Made by a program: the position numbers and the translations under genes
The notes under the pieces: generated by a model
Told to the model about the DNA's origin: nothing
Databases searched by the model: none
The model's input: the letters and a program-made list of their open reading frames with translations, nothing else
DNA from: Ramlibacter sp.
GTDB lineage: Bacteria; Pseudomonadota; Gammaproteobacteria; Burkholderiales; Burkholderiaceae_C
DNA: 64,000 nt
Direction of reading: 5' to 3'
Assembly: GCA_013815685.1 (NCBI GenBank)
Contig: JACDFR010000005.1
Coordinates: 62,001 to 126,000 of the forward strand
Part shown: in pieces, positions 42,558 through 51,031 of the stretch
Numbering within the stretch: the first letter of the stretch is position 1
Layout: the number at the start of each line of letters is the position of its first letter

Positions 42558-43721
42558 TCATTTCGCGCCCAACCCCATGGCGCGAGTGATGACCTCTTTC
42601 ATGATCTCGTTGGTGCCTCCATAGATGCGCTGAACCCTCGCATCGGCATAGGCGCGCGCGATGGGGTATTCCCACATGTAGCCATAGCCGCCGTGCAGTT
42701 GCAGGCACTCGTCCATCACCTTGCACTGAAGGTCGGTCGTCCAGTACTTCGCCATGCTGGCCGTGGCGGTATCCAGCTTGTCCTGCACGACCAGCTCATT
42801 GCACTTGTCGACGAACACCTGGGCAATCTGCACCTCGGTCTGAAGCTCGGCCAGCCTGTAGCGGGTGTTCTGGTAACTGGCTACAGGTTGCCCGAACACC
42901 TTCCGGTCCTTGACGTACTGGACAGTCCAGTCCAGGGCAGCCTGCGCCGCCGCGACGGCGGTGACCGATATCTGCATGCGCTCCCACGGCAATTGCTCCA
43001 TCAGGCAGATAAAACCCTTGTTCTCGAACGCTTCACCGCCGAGCAGGTTCTCGGCCGGAACCCGGACGCTGTCGAAGAAGAGCTCGCTGGTGTCCTGCGC
43101 CTTCATGCCTAGTTTCTTGAGGCGCTTGCCCTTCTGGAAGCCCGGCATACCGTGCTCGACCAGCAGCAGGCTGGTACCTTTCGCCCCGGCGTCGGGACGG
43201 GTCTTGGCCACCACGACCACCAGGTCCGCATGCCAGCCGTTGGTGATGAATGTCTTGCTGCCGTTCAGCAGGTAGCTGCCGTCGGGCTGCTTGATGGCGG
43301 TGCTCTTGATCCCCTGCAGATCGCTGCCCGCGACAGGCTCGCTCATGGCAATAGCCCCCACCATTTCGCCGCTGGCGAGCTTGGGCAGGTACCGCCGCTT
43401 TTGCTCTTGTGTACCGTAGTGCAGGAGGTACGGCGCGACGATCTCGCTGTGCAGGCTATAGCCTAACCCCGTCCAGCCACCGCGGGCCAGTTCCTCCATC
43501 TGGACCACTGAATAGAGCTTGTCCACCCCCGAGCCGCCGTACGCCTCGGGCATGGTGGCGCAGAGGTAGCCGTTCTCGCCGGCCTTGTGCCAGACAGCGC
43601 GGTCGACATAGCCCTGGTCTTCCCAGGCCTCGTGGTGCGGGGCGATTTCCTTTTCGCAAAATTTGCGGAATGCGTCGCGGAAGGCCTCGTGGTCGGGCGT
43701 GAAAAGCGTGCGGGGAATCAT
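42558..43721 (-). CDS. Acyl-CoA dehydrogenase
   Basis: The 387-residue flavoprotein oxidises acyl-CoA to trans-2-enoyl-CoA, passing electrons to ETF. It has MSEPVAGSDLQGIKSTA near 135 (substrate/FAD signature), LNGSKTFITNGWHADLVVVVAKT, and KYWTTDLQCKVMDECLQLHGGYGYMWEYPIARAYADARVQRIYGGTNEIMKEV at the end, which I quote only in part for its FAD-binding features. The usual C-terminal YEGT Glu is Gly here (YGGTNE), and QLPWERMQIS supplies a Glu as in isovaleryl- and long-chain-type enzymes. It is divergent from the thiolase/FadB-like operon. Chain length and branching preference are unknown. Confidence 0.92.
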   Translation of the reverse strand: MIPRTLFTPDHEAFRDAFRKFCEKEIAPHHEAWEDQGYVDRAVWHKAGENGYLCATMPEAYGGSGVDKLYSVVQMEELARGGWTGLGYSLHSEIVAPYLLHYGTQEQKRRYLPKLASGEMVGAIAMSEPVAGSDLQGIKSTAIKQPDGSYLLNGSKTFITNGWHADLVVVVAKTRPDAGAKGTSLLLVEHGMPGFQKGKRLKKLGMKAQDTSELFFDSVRVPAENLLGGEAFENKGFICLMEQLPWERMQISVTAVAAAQAALDWTVQYVKDRKVFGQPVASYQNTRYRLAELQTEVQIAQVFVDKCNELVVQDKLDTATASMAKYWTTDLQCKVMDECLQLHGGYGYMWEYPIARAYADARVQRIYGGTNEIMKEVITRAMGLGAK

Positions 43722-43810
43722 GTTGCTCCTTGGGCTTGCCGCTATTTCTACAGAGCGGCTGCTTGGTGAAATGAATATACTGGCTTTTTTGTCCCCGCCA
43801 GGAGAACTTC

Positions 43811-45016
43811 ATGACCGAAGCCTATGTATATGACGCCATCCGCACACCGCGCGGCAAAGGCAAGAAGGACGGCAGCCTGCACGAAGTCAAGCCCGTCAAC
43901 CTGCTGGCCGGGGTGCTGACCGAGCTGCAGCGCCGCAACGATTTCGATACGGCGCAGGTCGATGACGTGGTGATGGGGGTGGCCTCGCCCGTCGGCGAAC
44001 AGGGTTCGGTGATCGCCAAAGTCGCGGCGCTCAAGGCCGGCTGGGATTTCCGTTGTTCGGGGGTGCAGCTCAATCGCTTCTGCGCCTCGGGCCTGGAGGC
44101 CGTGAACATGGCGGCGCAAAAAGTGCGTTCGGGCTGGGAAGATCTGGTCGTGGCCGGCGGCGTCGAAAGCATGAGCCGTGTCCCGATCGGCTCGGACGGC
44201 GGCGCCTGGTCCCAGGACCCGGAGACCCATTCGGCCACGGCCTTCGTGCCGCAAGGCGTCGGCGCCGACCTCATCGCCACCCTGGAAGGCTTTTCGCGCG
44301 AAGACGTGGATGCCTTCGCGATGGAAAGCCAGAAGCGGGCGGCCCGGGCCCGCGAGGGCGGCTTCTTCGCCAGCTCCATCGTTCCGGTCAAGGATTTTCT
44401 GGACCAGACCATTCTGGGCGAGGATGAATTCATCAAGCCGCGAACGACCATGGAAGGCCTCGCCGCGTTGCGGCCGTCATTCGAGCAGCTCGGCTCGATG
44501 GGTTTCGACGAGGTGGCGATCAGCCGCTATCCGCAGGTCGAGCGGATCCACCACGTGCACCATGCGGGCAACTCGTCAGGCATCGTCGATGGCGCGGCGG
44601 CCATCCTGGTCGGCAGCGAGGCCGCCGGCAAGACCCATGGCCTGAAGCCACGCGCGCGCATCGTCGCGGCCGCGTTGTCCGGCGCCGACCCCACCATCAT
44701 GCTCACCGGCCCCACGCCGGCCACGCTCAAGGCGCTGGCCAAGGCGGGCATGACCGTCGGCCAGATCGACCTGTTCGAGATCAACGAGGCGTTCGCCGCG
44801 GTGGCGATGAAGTTCATGAAGGACCTGGGCCTGCCGCATGAGAAGGTCAACGTGAACGGCGGCGCCATCGCCATGGGCCATCCGCTGGGCGCCACCGGCG
44901 CCATGATCCTCAACACCTTGATCGACGAGCTGCATCGCCGCAAGCTGCGTTATGGCCTGGCCACCTTGTGCGTGGGCAGCGGCATGGGCATCGCCACCAT
45001 CGTCGAGAGAATCTGA
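43811..45016 (+). CDS. Acetyl-CoA C-acyltransferase (thiolase)
   Basis: The 401-residue thiolase cleaves 3-ketoacyl-CoA with CoA. The nucleophilic cysteine is C91 in [16 protein letters not shown]. The catalytic His lies in [15 protein letters not shown] and the acid/base Cys in LCVGSGMG near the C-terminus. AGGAGAACTTC precedes the ATG. The FadB/J-like gene begins 4 nt after the stop, so the pair forms a beta-oxidation operon transcribed divergently from acyl-CoA dehydrogenase. A role in degradation rather than acetoacetyl-CoA synthesis is inferred from this context. Confidence 0.94.
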   Translation: MTEAYVYDAIRTPRGKGKKDGSLHEVKPVNLLAGVLTELQRRNDFDTAQVDDVVMGVASPVGEQGSVIAKVAALKAGWDFRCSGVQLNRFCASGLEAVNMAAQKVRSGWEDLVVAGGVESMSRVPIGSDGGAWSQDPETHSATAFVPQGVGADLIATLEGFSREDVDAFAMESQKRAARAREGGFFASSIVPVKDFLDQTILGEDEFIKPRTTMEGLAALRPSFEQLGSMGFDEVAISRYPQVERIHHVHHAGNSSGIVDGAAAILVGSEAAGKTHGLKPRARIVAAALSGADPTIMLTGPTPATLKALAKAGMTVGQIDLFEINEAFAAVAMKFMKDLGLPHEKVNVNGGAIAMGHPLGATGAMILNTLIDELHRRKLRYGLATLCVGSGMGIATIVERI

Positions 45017-45020
45017 CCGA

Positions 45021-47168
45021 ATGAAAACGATCAAGTACGAGTTGCAGGACGCAATCGCCACCATCACCTTCGACGAGGAGGGCTCCGCCGTCAATACGAT
45101 GTGCGCCCCATGGAAGGACGACCTCACCGAAGTCACCGCGCAGGTGGTGAAAGACAAGGAAGGCATCAAGGGCATCGTCCTCGCGTCGAACAAGACCACC
45201 TTGTTCGCCGGCGCCGACCTCAAGGAAACGATGCGGCTGCAAACCGCCGACGCGCCGCGGGTGTTCGGTGAGATCGAACAGACCAAGAAAAATTTCCGCA
45301 CGCTGGAGACCCTCGGCAAGCCGGTGGTGAGCTGCCTGAACGGCACCGCATTGGGCGGCGGCTGGGAAGTGGCGCTGGTGGGCCACTACCGCGTGGCCAT
45401 CGATGATCCGAAGATCCAGTTCGGCCTGCCGGAGATCACGCTGGGGCTGATTCCGGGCGCCTGCGGCATCACCAAGATGACACGCCTGCTCGGCCTGATG
45501 GGCGCGCAGCCCTATATCCTGGAAAGCAAGCTGTTCGCGCCGCGCGAAGCCCTCGAAATCGGACTGGTGCATGAGCTGGTGCCGGATGCCGCTGCGCTTC
45601 GGCCCGCTGCGCTGGCCTGGATCGAGGCCCATCCGCAGTCGCAGCAGCCGTGGGACGAGAAAAATTACAAGATGCCGGGCGGCACTCCCAGCAACCCCAA
45701 GATCGCCGGGATGCTCGGTGTGGCGCCGGCCGTGCTCAAGCAGAAGACGCGGGGGCTCTATCCTGCGCCCGAGTACGCGCTCGCGGCCATGGCCGAAGGC
45801 GCGCGAGTCGACTTCGACACGGCCCTGCGCATCGAGTCGCGCTACCTGGCCAAGCTGATCGTCAGCCCGATCGCGAAGAACATGATCAACACGTTCTTTT
45901 TCAACATGAACGCCGTGAAGTCCGGCCAGTCCCGGCCCAAGGATGTTCCGCGCTACAAGCCGCAGAAAGTCGGCATCCTGGGTGCGGGCATGATGGGCGC
46001 GGGCATTGCCTACGTCCAGGCCAGCCGCGGCGTGACGACCCTGCTCAGGGACGTCACGGCGGAAAAGGCCGAGGCGGGAAAGAACTACAGCGTCAAGATC
46101 ACGCAGCCTCGGGTGGAAAAGGGCCGGATGAGCCCGCACGACCAGGCCGCCCTGCTCTCGCGCATTACGCCCACGGAGTCGGTCGAGGCATTGCGGGGCT
46201 GCGACCTCATCATCGAGGCCGTCTTCGAGAACCGCGACCTCAAGGCGCGGGTGACGCAGGAAGCCGAGCCCATGCTCGCAGCCGGTGGCTTTTTCGCCAG
46301 CAACACGTCCACGCTGCCGATCACCGGCCTCGCCAAGGCCAGCCGCCACCCCGAAAAGTTCGTCGGCCTCCACTTTTTCAGCCCGGTGGACAAGATGAAA
46401 CTGGTGGAAATCATCCGGGGCAGGCAAACCGACGAGGAGACCGTGGCGCGCGCCTTCGACTATGTCCAGTCCATCGGCAAGATACCGATCGTCGTGAACG
46501 ACTCGCGCGGCTTTTTCACGTCGCGTGTATTCGGGACCTTCGTTATGGAAGGCGCGGCCATGGTCGGCGAAGGCATTCCAGCCGCCGTGATCGAACAGGC
46601 GGGCATTCAGTCCGGGATGCCGGTGGGCCCGCTGGCGGTGCTGGACGAGACGGCGCTGTCGCTGTCGGTCCATGTGCTGGACCAGACTCGAGCCGATTAC
46701 AGGGCGGAGGGAGGGACCTACATCGCCTCGGCCGGCGAACTGCTGGTCGAGCGCATGGTCAAGGAATTCGATCGCAACGGCCGCGCGGCGGGCGCTGGTT
46801 TCTACGAATACCCGGCCGAAAAGGACATCAGGAAGTACCTGTGGCCGGAGCTCAGGAACCTGTTCGAGCGTCCGGGCCTCAGCTGGGATATGCAGGACCT
46901 GAAAGACCGCCTGCTGTACCGCCAGGCCATCGAGACGGCGCGCTGCCTCTCCGAAAATGTGCTGACCACGGTGCACGATGCCAACGTCGGGTCCATATTC
47001 GGCATCGGTTTTCCCGGCTGGACGGGTGGCGCCTTGCAGTTCATCTACGGCATGGGGCTGGATGCTTTCTGCTCGCGTGCGGCGCAGATGGCGGAAAAAT
47101 ATGGTCCTGGCTTCGCCGTTACATCCAAGGTCAAGGACGCCCTGCGTTCGCACCAGCCTGTTTATTGA
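45021..47168 (+). CDS. Bifunctional enoyl-CoA hydratase / 3-hydroxyacyl-CoA dehydrogenase (FadB/FadJ type)
   Basis: The 715-residue multifunctional enzyme of fatty-acid beta-oxidation has a crotonase N-terminal half (FAGADLKETM, GTALGGGWEVALVGHYRVA, FGLPEITLGLIPGACG, with the two catalytic Glu in GGWEVAL and FGLPEITLG). The NAD-binding half starts near residue 316 with GILGAGMMGAGIAY, then SNTSTLPITGLA and LHFFSPVDKMKLVEII with the catalytic His. A 3HCDH C-terminal domain ends the protein. The ATG at 45,021 follows the thiolase stop by 4 nt. It completes, with the thiolase and the divergent dehydrogenase, one turn of the beta-oxidation spiral. Confidence 0.94.
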   Translation: MKTIKYELQDAIATITFDEEGSAVNTMCAPWKDDLTEVTAQVVKDKEGIKGIVLASNKTTLFAGADLKETMRLQTADAPRVFGEIEQTKKNFRTLETLGKPVVSCLNGTALGGGWEVALVGHYRVAIDDPKIQFGLPEITLGLIPGACGITKMTRLLGLMGAQPYILESKLFAPREALEIGLVHELVPDAAALRPAALAWIEAHPQSQQPWDEKNYKMPGGTPSNPKIAGMLGVAPAVLKQKTRGLYPAPEYALAAMAEGARVDFDTALRIESRYLAKLIVSPIAKNMINTFFFNMNAVKSGQSRPKDVPRYKPQKVGILGAGMMGAGIAYVQASRGVTTLLRDVTAEKAEAGKNYSVKITQPRVEKGRMSPHDQAALLSRITPTESVEALRGCDLIIEAVFENRDLKARVTQEAEPMLAAGGFFASNTSTLPITGLAKASRHPEKFVGLHFFSPVDKMKLVEIIRGRQTDEETVARAFDYVQSIGKIPIVVNDSRGFFTSRVFGTFVMEGAAMVGEGIPAAVIEQAGIQSGMPVGPLAVLDETALSLSVHVLDQTRADYRAEGGTYIASAGELLVERMVKEFDRNGRAAGAGFYEYPAEKDIRKYLWPELRNLFERPGLSWDMQDLKDRLLYRQAIETARCLSENVLTTVHDANVGSIFGIGFPGWTGGALQFIYGMGLDAFCSRAAQMAEKYGPGFAVTSKVKDALRSHQPVY

Positions 47169-47193
47169 CTGCCGTTCGGGATGTGAGGCGTTT

Positions 47194-47201
47194 TTCCTAC
47201 A
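47194..47201 (+). promoter_or_regulatory. TTCCTACA octamer variant upstream of the hydrolase gene
   Basis: A one-base variant of GTCCTACA lies 95 nt before the ATG at 47,296 and 26 nt after the FadB-like stop, at the spacing seen for other copies. Confidence 0.3.
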
Positions 47202-47295
47202 CGGCTGCGGGAATTTGTCCTTGCTTGAGCCAGGACGAAGGTCCATACGATCCGTGGCATGAAGACCGCTGTCGGGCTTCAGGGAAGGTGTTCCC

Positions 47296-48045
47296 ATGCT
47301 CCAAGGTGGTTTGTCTGTCTTGTCGCCCGCGCCCGTGCTGGACGCCCTGCGCCTGCCGCTGCGCCGGCTGCTCTACCGCGCGGCCCTCCCTCCCCGCAGC
47401 ACTTCCCTGGGAAAACTTTATCTGGGCAGGGGCCAGCCGGTGGTCCTGTTGCCGGCGTTCGGTGGCGGGCCAGAAAGCACGGCGGCGCTGCGGACCATCC
47501 TTGACGAGGCTGGATTCGCCACCTACGACTGGGGACTCGGTGTCGATGCCGGCGCTGCCGATTTAGGCCTGGACCAGTGCCTTCCCCGATTCGAAGAGCA
47601 GGTGATCGAAGTCTTCGAATCGGAGCGCCGCCCGGTCAGCCTGCTCGGCTGGGGGCTTTCCGGGATTTACGCCCGGGAAGTCGCCAAGCGGATCAATCCG
47701 CTGGTGCGTCAGGTGATCACACTGGGCGCGCCTTTCAACTCCGCGGCACAGCCGGGTACCGAGTGCGCGATGCTCGCGACATTGGCATCCACGACTGGCC
47801 GCATGGACCCGTCGCTGCGTAATCGCTTGCGCCAGCGGCCGCCGGTGCCCTGCACCACGATCTTCAGCCGGGGCGATGAGTTGGTGCCGTGGAGAATGTC
47901 CGTTGAGACCGAAACTGTTATTTCCGAGAATGTCGAGGTGCCTGCCTGCAGCCATCGGCGTCTGGCCGGGCATCCGAAGGTTCTGGAAGTCATCACCAAC
48001 CGTCTGGCGCAGCCGGATGGGGAGTGGTTGCCCTTTGACGTGTAG
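47296..48045 (+). CDS. Alpha/beta-hydrolase-fold protein with displaced nucleophile Ser
   Basis: The 249-residue protein has lipase-like fold marks (GQPVVLLPAFGGGPEST, EQVIEVFESERRPVSLLGWGLSGIYAREVAKRINP, VRQVITLGAPF, FSRGDELVPW and a C-terminal CSHRRLAGHPKVLEVI). In relatives the nucleophile elbow is GWSLGG; here codons 118-123 read GWGLSG, so Gly120 stands at the nucleophile position and Ser122 is shifted two residues on. The Asp (GDELVPW) and His (HRRLAGHP) regions remain. It may be inactive or use the displaced Ser. No signal peptide is obvious. The substrate is unknown. Confidence 0.72.
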   Translation: MLQGGLSVLSPAPVLDALRLPLRRLLYRAALPPRSTSLGKLYLGRGQPVVLLPAFGGGPESTAALRTILDEAGFATYDWGLGVDAGAADLGLDQCLPRFEEQVIEVFESERRPVSLLGWGLSGIYAREVAKRINPLVRQVITLGAPFNSAAQPGTECAMLATLASTTGRMDPSLRNRLRQRPPVPCTTIFSRGDELVPWRMSVETETVISENVEVPACSHRRLAGHPKVLEVITNRLAQPDGEWLPFDV

Positions 48046-48093
48046 CAGTGCTTGTCTGCTGGAGGCTGGGGCCGGGCGCGATAATCGCGCTCA

Positions 48094-48699
48094 ATGAGTC
48101 TCACACCCCCGGCACAACGCCATCAAGAGCCCGGGCCGCGCCTCCAGCCCCGCTCACTTTCCGACCTCTTCTTCTCATTCACCATCCTGGCCCTGCAGGG
48201 CTTCGGCGGCGTGCTGGCCGTGGTACAACGCGAACTGGTCGAGAAGAAGCGCTGGATGACGCGCGAGGAATTCGTGGAGGAATGGGCAGTCGCCCAGATC
48301 ATGCCCGGGCCCAATGTCGTCAACCTCTCGCTCATGATCGGCGGGCGCTATTTCGGGTTGCGCGGCGCGCTGGTGGCGCTGGCCGGCATGCTCGCGCTTC
48401 CGTTGCTGGTGGTGCTGGGCCTGGCGGTCGCTTATGCGCAGTTTGCCGACAATCCCCAGGTGGCGGGCGCCTTGCGCGGCATGGGCGCGGTCGCGGCCGG
48501 CCTCATCACGGCCACCGGCCTCAAGCTGTCCGGCGCGATCAGGAAACACCCGCTCGGCGTGCCGGCATGCATTGCGTTCGGCGCCGCCTCCTTCGCCGGG
48601 ATCGCCCTGCTGCGCTGGCCGCTGGCCTACGTGCTGCTCGGACTGGGCGGCCTGGCCTGCGTCATGACCTATCGCCAAATGGGACGGTCAGGGGCATGA
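48094..48699 (+). CDS. chrA: Chromate transporter, short-chain ChrA, first half
   Basis: The 201-residue membrane protein is the N-terminal half of a CHR (ChrA) transporter, with the domain motif LQGFGGVLAVVQRELVEKKRWMTREEFVEEWAVAQIMPGPNVVNLSLMIG and four to five following spans; I cite only the start of that block. ChrA proteins extrude chromate, often as two genes each encoding one CHR domain, as here. The start of the next gene overlaps its stop (ATGA). No chrB regulator is in the window. Chromate as the natural substrate is by family analogy. Confidence 0.88.
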   Translation: MSLTPPAQRHQEPGPRLQPRSLSDLFFSFTILALQGFGGVLAVVQRELVEKKRWMTREEFVEEWAVAQIMPGPNVVNLSLMIGGRYFGLRGALVALAGMLALPLLVVLGLAVAYAQFADNPQVAGALRGMGAVAAGLITATGLKLSGAIRKHPLGVPACIAFGAASFAGIALLRWPLAYVLLGLGGLACVMTYRQMGRSGA

Positions 48700-49268
48700 C
48701 GATCTCCATGACCGGCGCCGATTGGCTTTCCCTGTTCGTGCATTACCTTTCGCTGTCGCTGCTGTCCGTGGGCGGCGCGATCACCACCGCGCCCGACATG
48801 CACCGCTATCTGGTCGATCGCCAGGGCTGGCTCACCGACGCGCAGTTCAGCGCCTCGATCACTATCGCCCAGGCGGCCCCGGGGCCCAATGTGCTGTTCA
48901 TCGCCCTGCTGGGCTGGAACGTGGGACTCAACGCGGGCGGATTTACGACGGCGCTGCTGGGCATGGCCGTGACCATGGTCGGCATCATGATTCCCAGCAC
49001 CACCCTCACTTACCTGGCCGCCCGCTGGGGCCACGAGAACCGCGAACTGCGCGCCGTGCGCGCCTTCAAGCAAGGCATGGCACCCATCGTGATCGCACTG
49101 CTGGTGGCTACCGGCTGGATCCTGGCCACTGGTGCAAACTACGCGTTGCGTGATTGGCCGACCTGGTTGATCGCCATTGGCACGGCCATCGTGGTCTGGC
49201 GCACCAAGGTGCACCTGCTCTGGTTACTGGCGGCCGGGGCTGCGCTAGGGGCCATGGGCTGGGTTTGA
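48696..49268 (+). CDS. chrA: Chromate transporter, short-chain ChrA, second half
   Basis: The 190-residue second CHR half begins TGADWLSLFVHYLSLSLLSVGG and has LTDAQFSASITIAQAAPGPNVLFIALLGW, the same APGPN motif as the first half. The two halves together form the transporter of opposite membrane topology typical of bidomain ChrA. It overlaps the first gene by 4 nt, indicating coupled translation. It converges with the DUF2784 gene and overlaps it by 24 nt. Confidence 0.88.
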   Translation: MTISMTGADWLSLFVHYLSLSLLSVGGAITTAPDMHRYLVDRQGWLTDAQFSASITIAQAAPGPNVLFIALLGWNVGLNAGGFTTALLGMAVTMVGIMIPSTTLTYLAARWGHENRELRAVRAFKQGMAPIVIALLVATGWILATGANYALRDWPTWLIAIGTAIVVWRTKVHLLWLLAAGAALGAMGWV

Positions 49269-49664
49269 CTCAGGAAAACGGCTCCTGCCCGGTGGAAAGC
49301 ACCACCACGTCGCCAGCACCGACAGGCCGAAAAGCGAGTACGCCGCAGTGAAAGCCCACGGCGGCGCATCGTAGTAGAGCACCCGCTGAAGCCAATAGGA
49401 GATGAAGCTGCCGCTGTAGATGGGCCCGCCGCCCTGGGCGCGCAGCCACATCTCCAGCGTGGTCAGCGGACAGGTGATGGCCAGCCAGGACTCCGCCACG
49501 ACGACGGCAATGGCGCCCAGATGGGCCAGCCGGAACCACAGCCGGTTGACCCAGCGCCATCCGCGCAAGTTGCCTGCGATGACCAACACCAGGCCGGCGA
49601 CCACGAACAACACCACCGCTACGTGCATGGCGAGCACCGCATCCGCGAGTAACCGGTAGGGCAT
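49245..49664 (-). CDS. DUF2784-family membrane protein
   Basis: The 139-residue protein with four hydrophobic helices matches DUF2784: LADAVLAMHVAVVLFVVAGLVLVIAGNLRGWRWVNRLWFRLAHLGAIAVVVAESWLAITCPLTTLEMWLRAQ is cited here by its ends only, LADAVLAMHVAVVLFVV and CPLTTLEMWLR. The CPLTxxExxLR motif is diagnostic. The role is unknown. It overlaps the chrA second-half stop at its 3' end, tail to tail. Confidence 0.9.
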   Translation of the reverse strand: MPYRLLADAVLAMHVAVVLFVVAGLVLVIAGNLRGWRWVNRLWFRLAHLGAIAVVVAESWLAITCPLTTLEMWLRAQGGGPIYSGSFISYWLQRVLYYDAPPWAFTAAYSLFGLSVLATWWCFPPGRSRFPESNPAHGP

Positions 49665-49692
49665 GCCGTGCGCCTTACTTAGTTTGCAGGGT

Positions 49693-50208
49693 TCATTCGT
49701 GAATCAGGACTTCGCATCCCACTTCCACCAGATCGAACAACTCGACAATGTCCTTGTTCCTCATGCGAACACATCCATGAGAGAGCGGCACGCCCATCGG
49801 CAGTGCGTCCGGACAACCATGGATGTAAATGTACCTGCGCATGGTATCGACCGCGCCGAAACGGTTTTTACCGGGTTCGCGGCCGCACAGCCAGAGGAGG
49901 CGCGTGAGGATCCAGTCGCGCTGCGGGTGCGTCCGCGCCAAGGTTTCGGTATAGATCTCTCCCGTTTCGCGCCGGCCGGCGAAAACGGCTCCTTCCGGGC
50001 GACCCGCGCCGATCTTGGCCCGCACGAAATGCCGGCCGCGCGGGGTGCAGCCGCTGCCTTCGAGCTCACCGGATCCATTCCCGGCAGTGGAAACACTGTA
50101 CCGGCGCGTGGCTGAGTCCGGCCCGCGCAGGATAAGCGTCTGGTCACGGGCGCTTATCAGGATCTGGCGCCGACGCGTATTGTTCGTCACGGTGGTGGGG
50201 GCGTGCAT
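49693..50208 (-). CDS. L,D-transpeptidase (YkuD-domain) protein
   Basis: The 171-residue protein has the YkuD catalytic signature: YIYIHGCPDALPMGVPLSHGCVRMRNKDI, with His in IHGC and the nucleophilic Cys in SHGCVRM. Such enzymes cross-link peptidoglycan or attach lipoproteins in the periplasm. No clear signal peptide is visible after the ATG at 50,208; an in-frame upstream start (50,262) also gives none, so the export route is uncertain, or the protein is a cytoplasmic relative. It is divergent from the DUF3237 gene, with 15 bp between start codons. Confidence 0.85.
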   Translation of the reverse strand: MHAPTTVTNNTRRRQILISARDQTLILRGPDSATRRYSVSTAGNGSGELEGSGCTPRGRHFVRAKIGAGRPEGAVFAGRRETGEIYTETLARTHPQRDWILTRLLWLCGREPGKNRFGAVDTMRRYIYIHGCPDALPMGVPLSHGCVRMRNKDIVELFDLVEVGCEVLIHE

Positions 50209-50223
50209 GCTGATAATCGTGCC

Positions 50224-50687
50224 ATGCCTCTTGCCTCCCCCCAACTTAATTTCTTTGCCCACCTGTCGGTCCAGGTGGACAAGCCGCAGGAGATCGGCCG
50301 AACAGCGCGGGTTTGCGGCGCCTCATTCCCATTCTGGGCGGGGAGGCAACCGGTGACGGCTGGCGGGCACGCGTGTTGCCCGGCGGGGCCGATTTCCAGC
50401 TGGTCGTGAGCGACACCCTGGCCGAGCTCGACGCGCGCTATGTGCTCGAGACGGACGGCGGCGACCTGGTCTACGTGCGCAACCGCGCCATCCGCTGCGG
50501 CCCGCCGGAGCTGATGGCGAGGCTGGTGCGCGGGGAGCCCGTCGATCCGTCGCTGATCTACTTCCGCTGCAGCCCCAGCTTCGAAACCGCGCCGGCATCG
50601 CTGGGCTGGATCAACGAGCGCATGTTCGTGGGAACGGGCGCGCGGCACCCGGATAGGGTGTTGATGCGGTTTTTCGAGCTGGGGTAG
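50224..50687 (+). pseudogene. DUF3237-family protein with a one-base frameshift
   Basis: The first frame reads MPLASPQLNFFAHLSVQVD and KPQEIGRTAR, then the frame breaks near 50,308. The homologous continuation GLRRLIPILGGEATGDGWRARVLPGGADFQL ... LDARYVLETDGGDLVYVRNR runs in another frame to a TAG at 50,685. Restoring one G to the run in GCGCGGGTTTG rejoins the two as TARGLRRL, matching DUF3237, which is about 150 residues. Both halves are well conserved, so the break may be a sequencing error. Family function is unknown. Confidence 0.75.
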
Positions 50688-50691
50688 CTGG

Positions 50692-51027
50692 CTAGTGCGG
50701 GTTCTCGAAGAAAACGTAGTGGCTGAAGTCGCTCACCTCGAAGTACACCTTTTTCTCCGTCGGGTCCGCGGCAAAGTTCAGGTTCTCGTCCAGGATGCCA
50801 TAGCCGAACCGGTAGGCGCGTGGCCGGTTGTCGTCGGTGCCCAAGGCAGTGCTCAGCTTGTCCACCTTCAACCAGCGGCGCACCACCTTGTCGCCGGCGT
50901 ACACCTCGAGCACGCCGTTGGTACCGGTCCAGTTCTGGATGTCGCGGCCCAGCTTGTTCTGCTGCTCCTGGGTACAGGACACCATCAGCAGCGCGGTGGC
51001 CAGGGCGGGGAGAAACGTATGACGCAT
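50692..51027 (-). CDS. Small lipoprotein, conserved hypothetical
   Basis: The 111-residue protein starts with a lipoprotein signal (MRHTFLPALATALLMVSC, lipobox LMVSC). The mature part reads IQNWTGTNGVLEVYAGDKVVRRWLKVDKLSTA, RAYRFGYGILDENLNFAADPTEKKVYFEVSDF and ends YVFFENPH. It looks like a compact beta-rich periplasmic domain, and similar lipoproteins are widespread in this order without known function. The ATG at 51,027 is followed by the full signal. It starts 5 nt after the sirtuin stop on the same strand. Confidence 0.65.
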   Translation of the reverse strand: MRHTFLPALATALLMVSCTQEQQNKLGRDIQNWTGTNGVLEVYAGDKVVRRWLKVDKLSTALGTDDNRPRAYRFGYGILDENLNFAADPTEKKVYFEVSDFSHYVFFENPH

Positions 51028-51031
51028 GAAT

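Noticed and set aside
44910..47297. 795-residue minus-strand frame
   Set aside because: Antisense to the FadB/J-like gene, with no domain.
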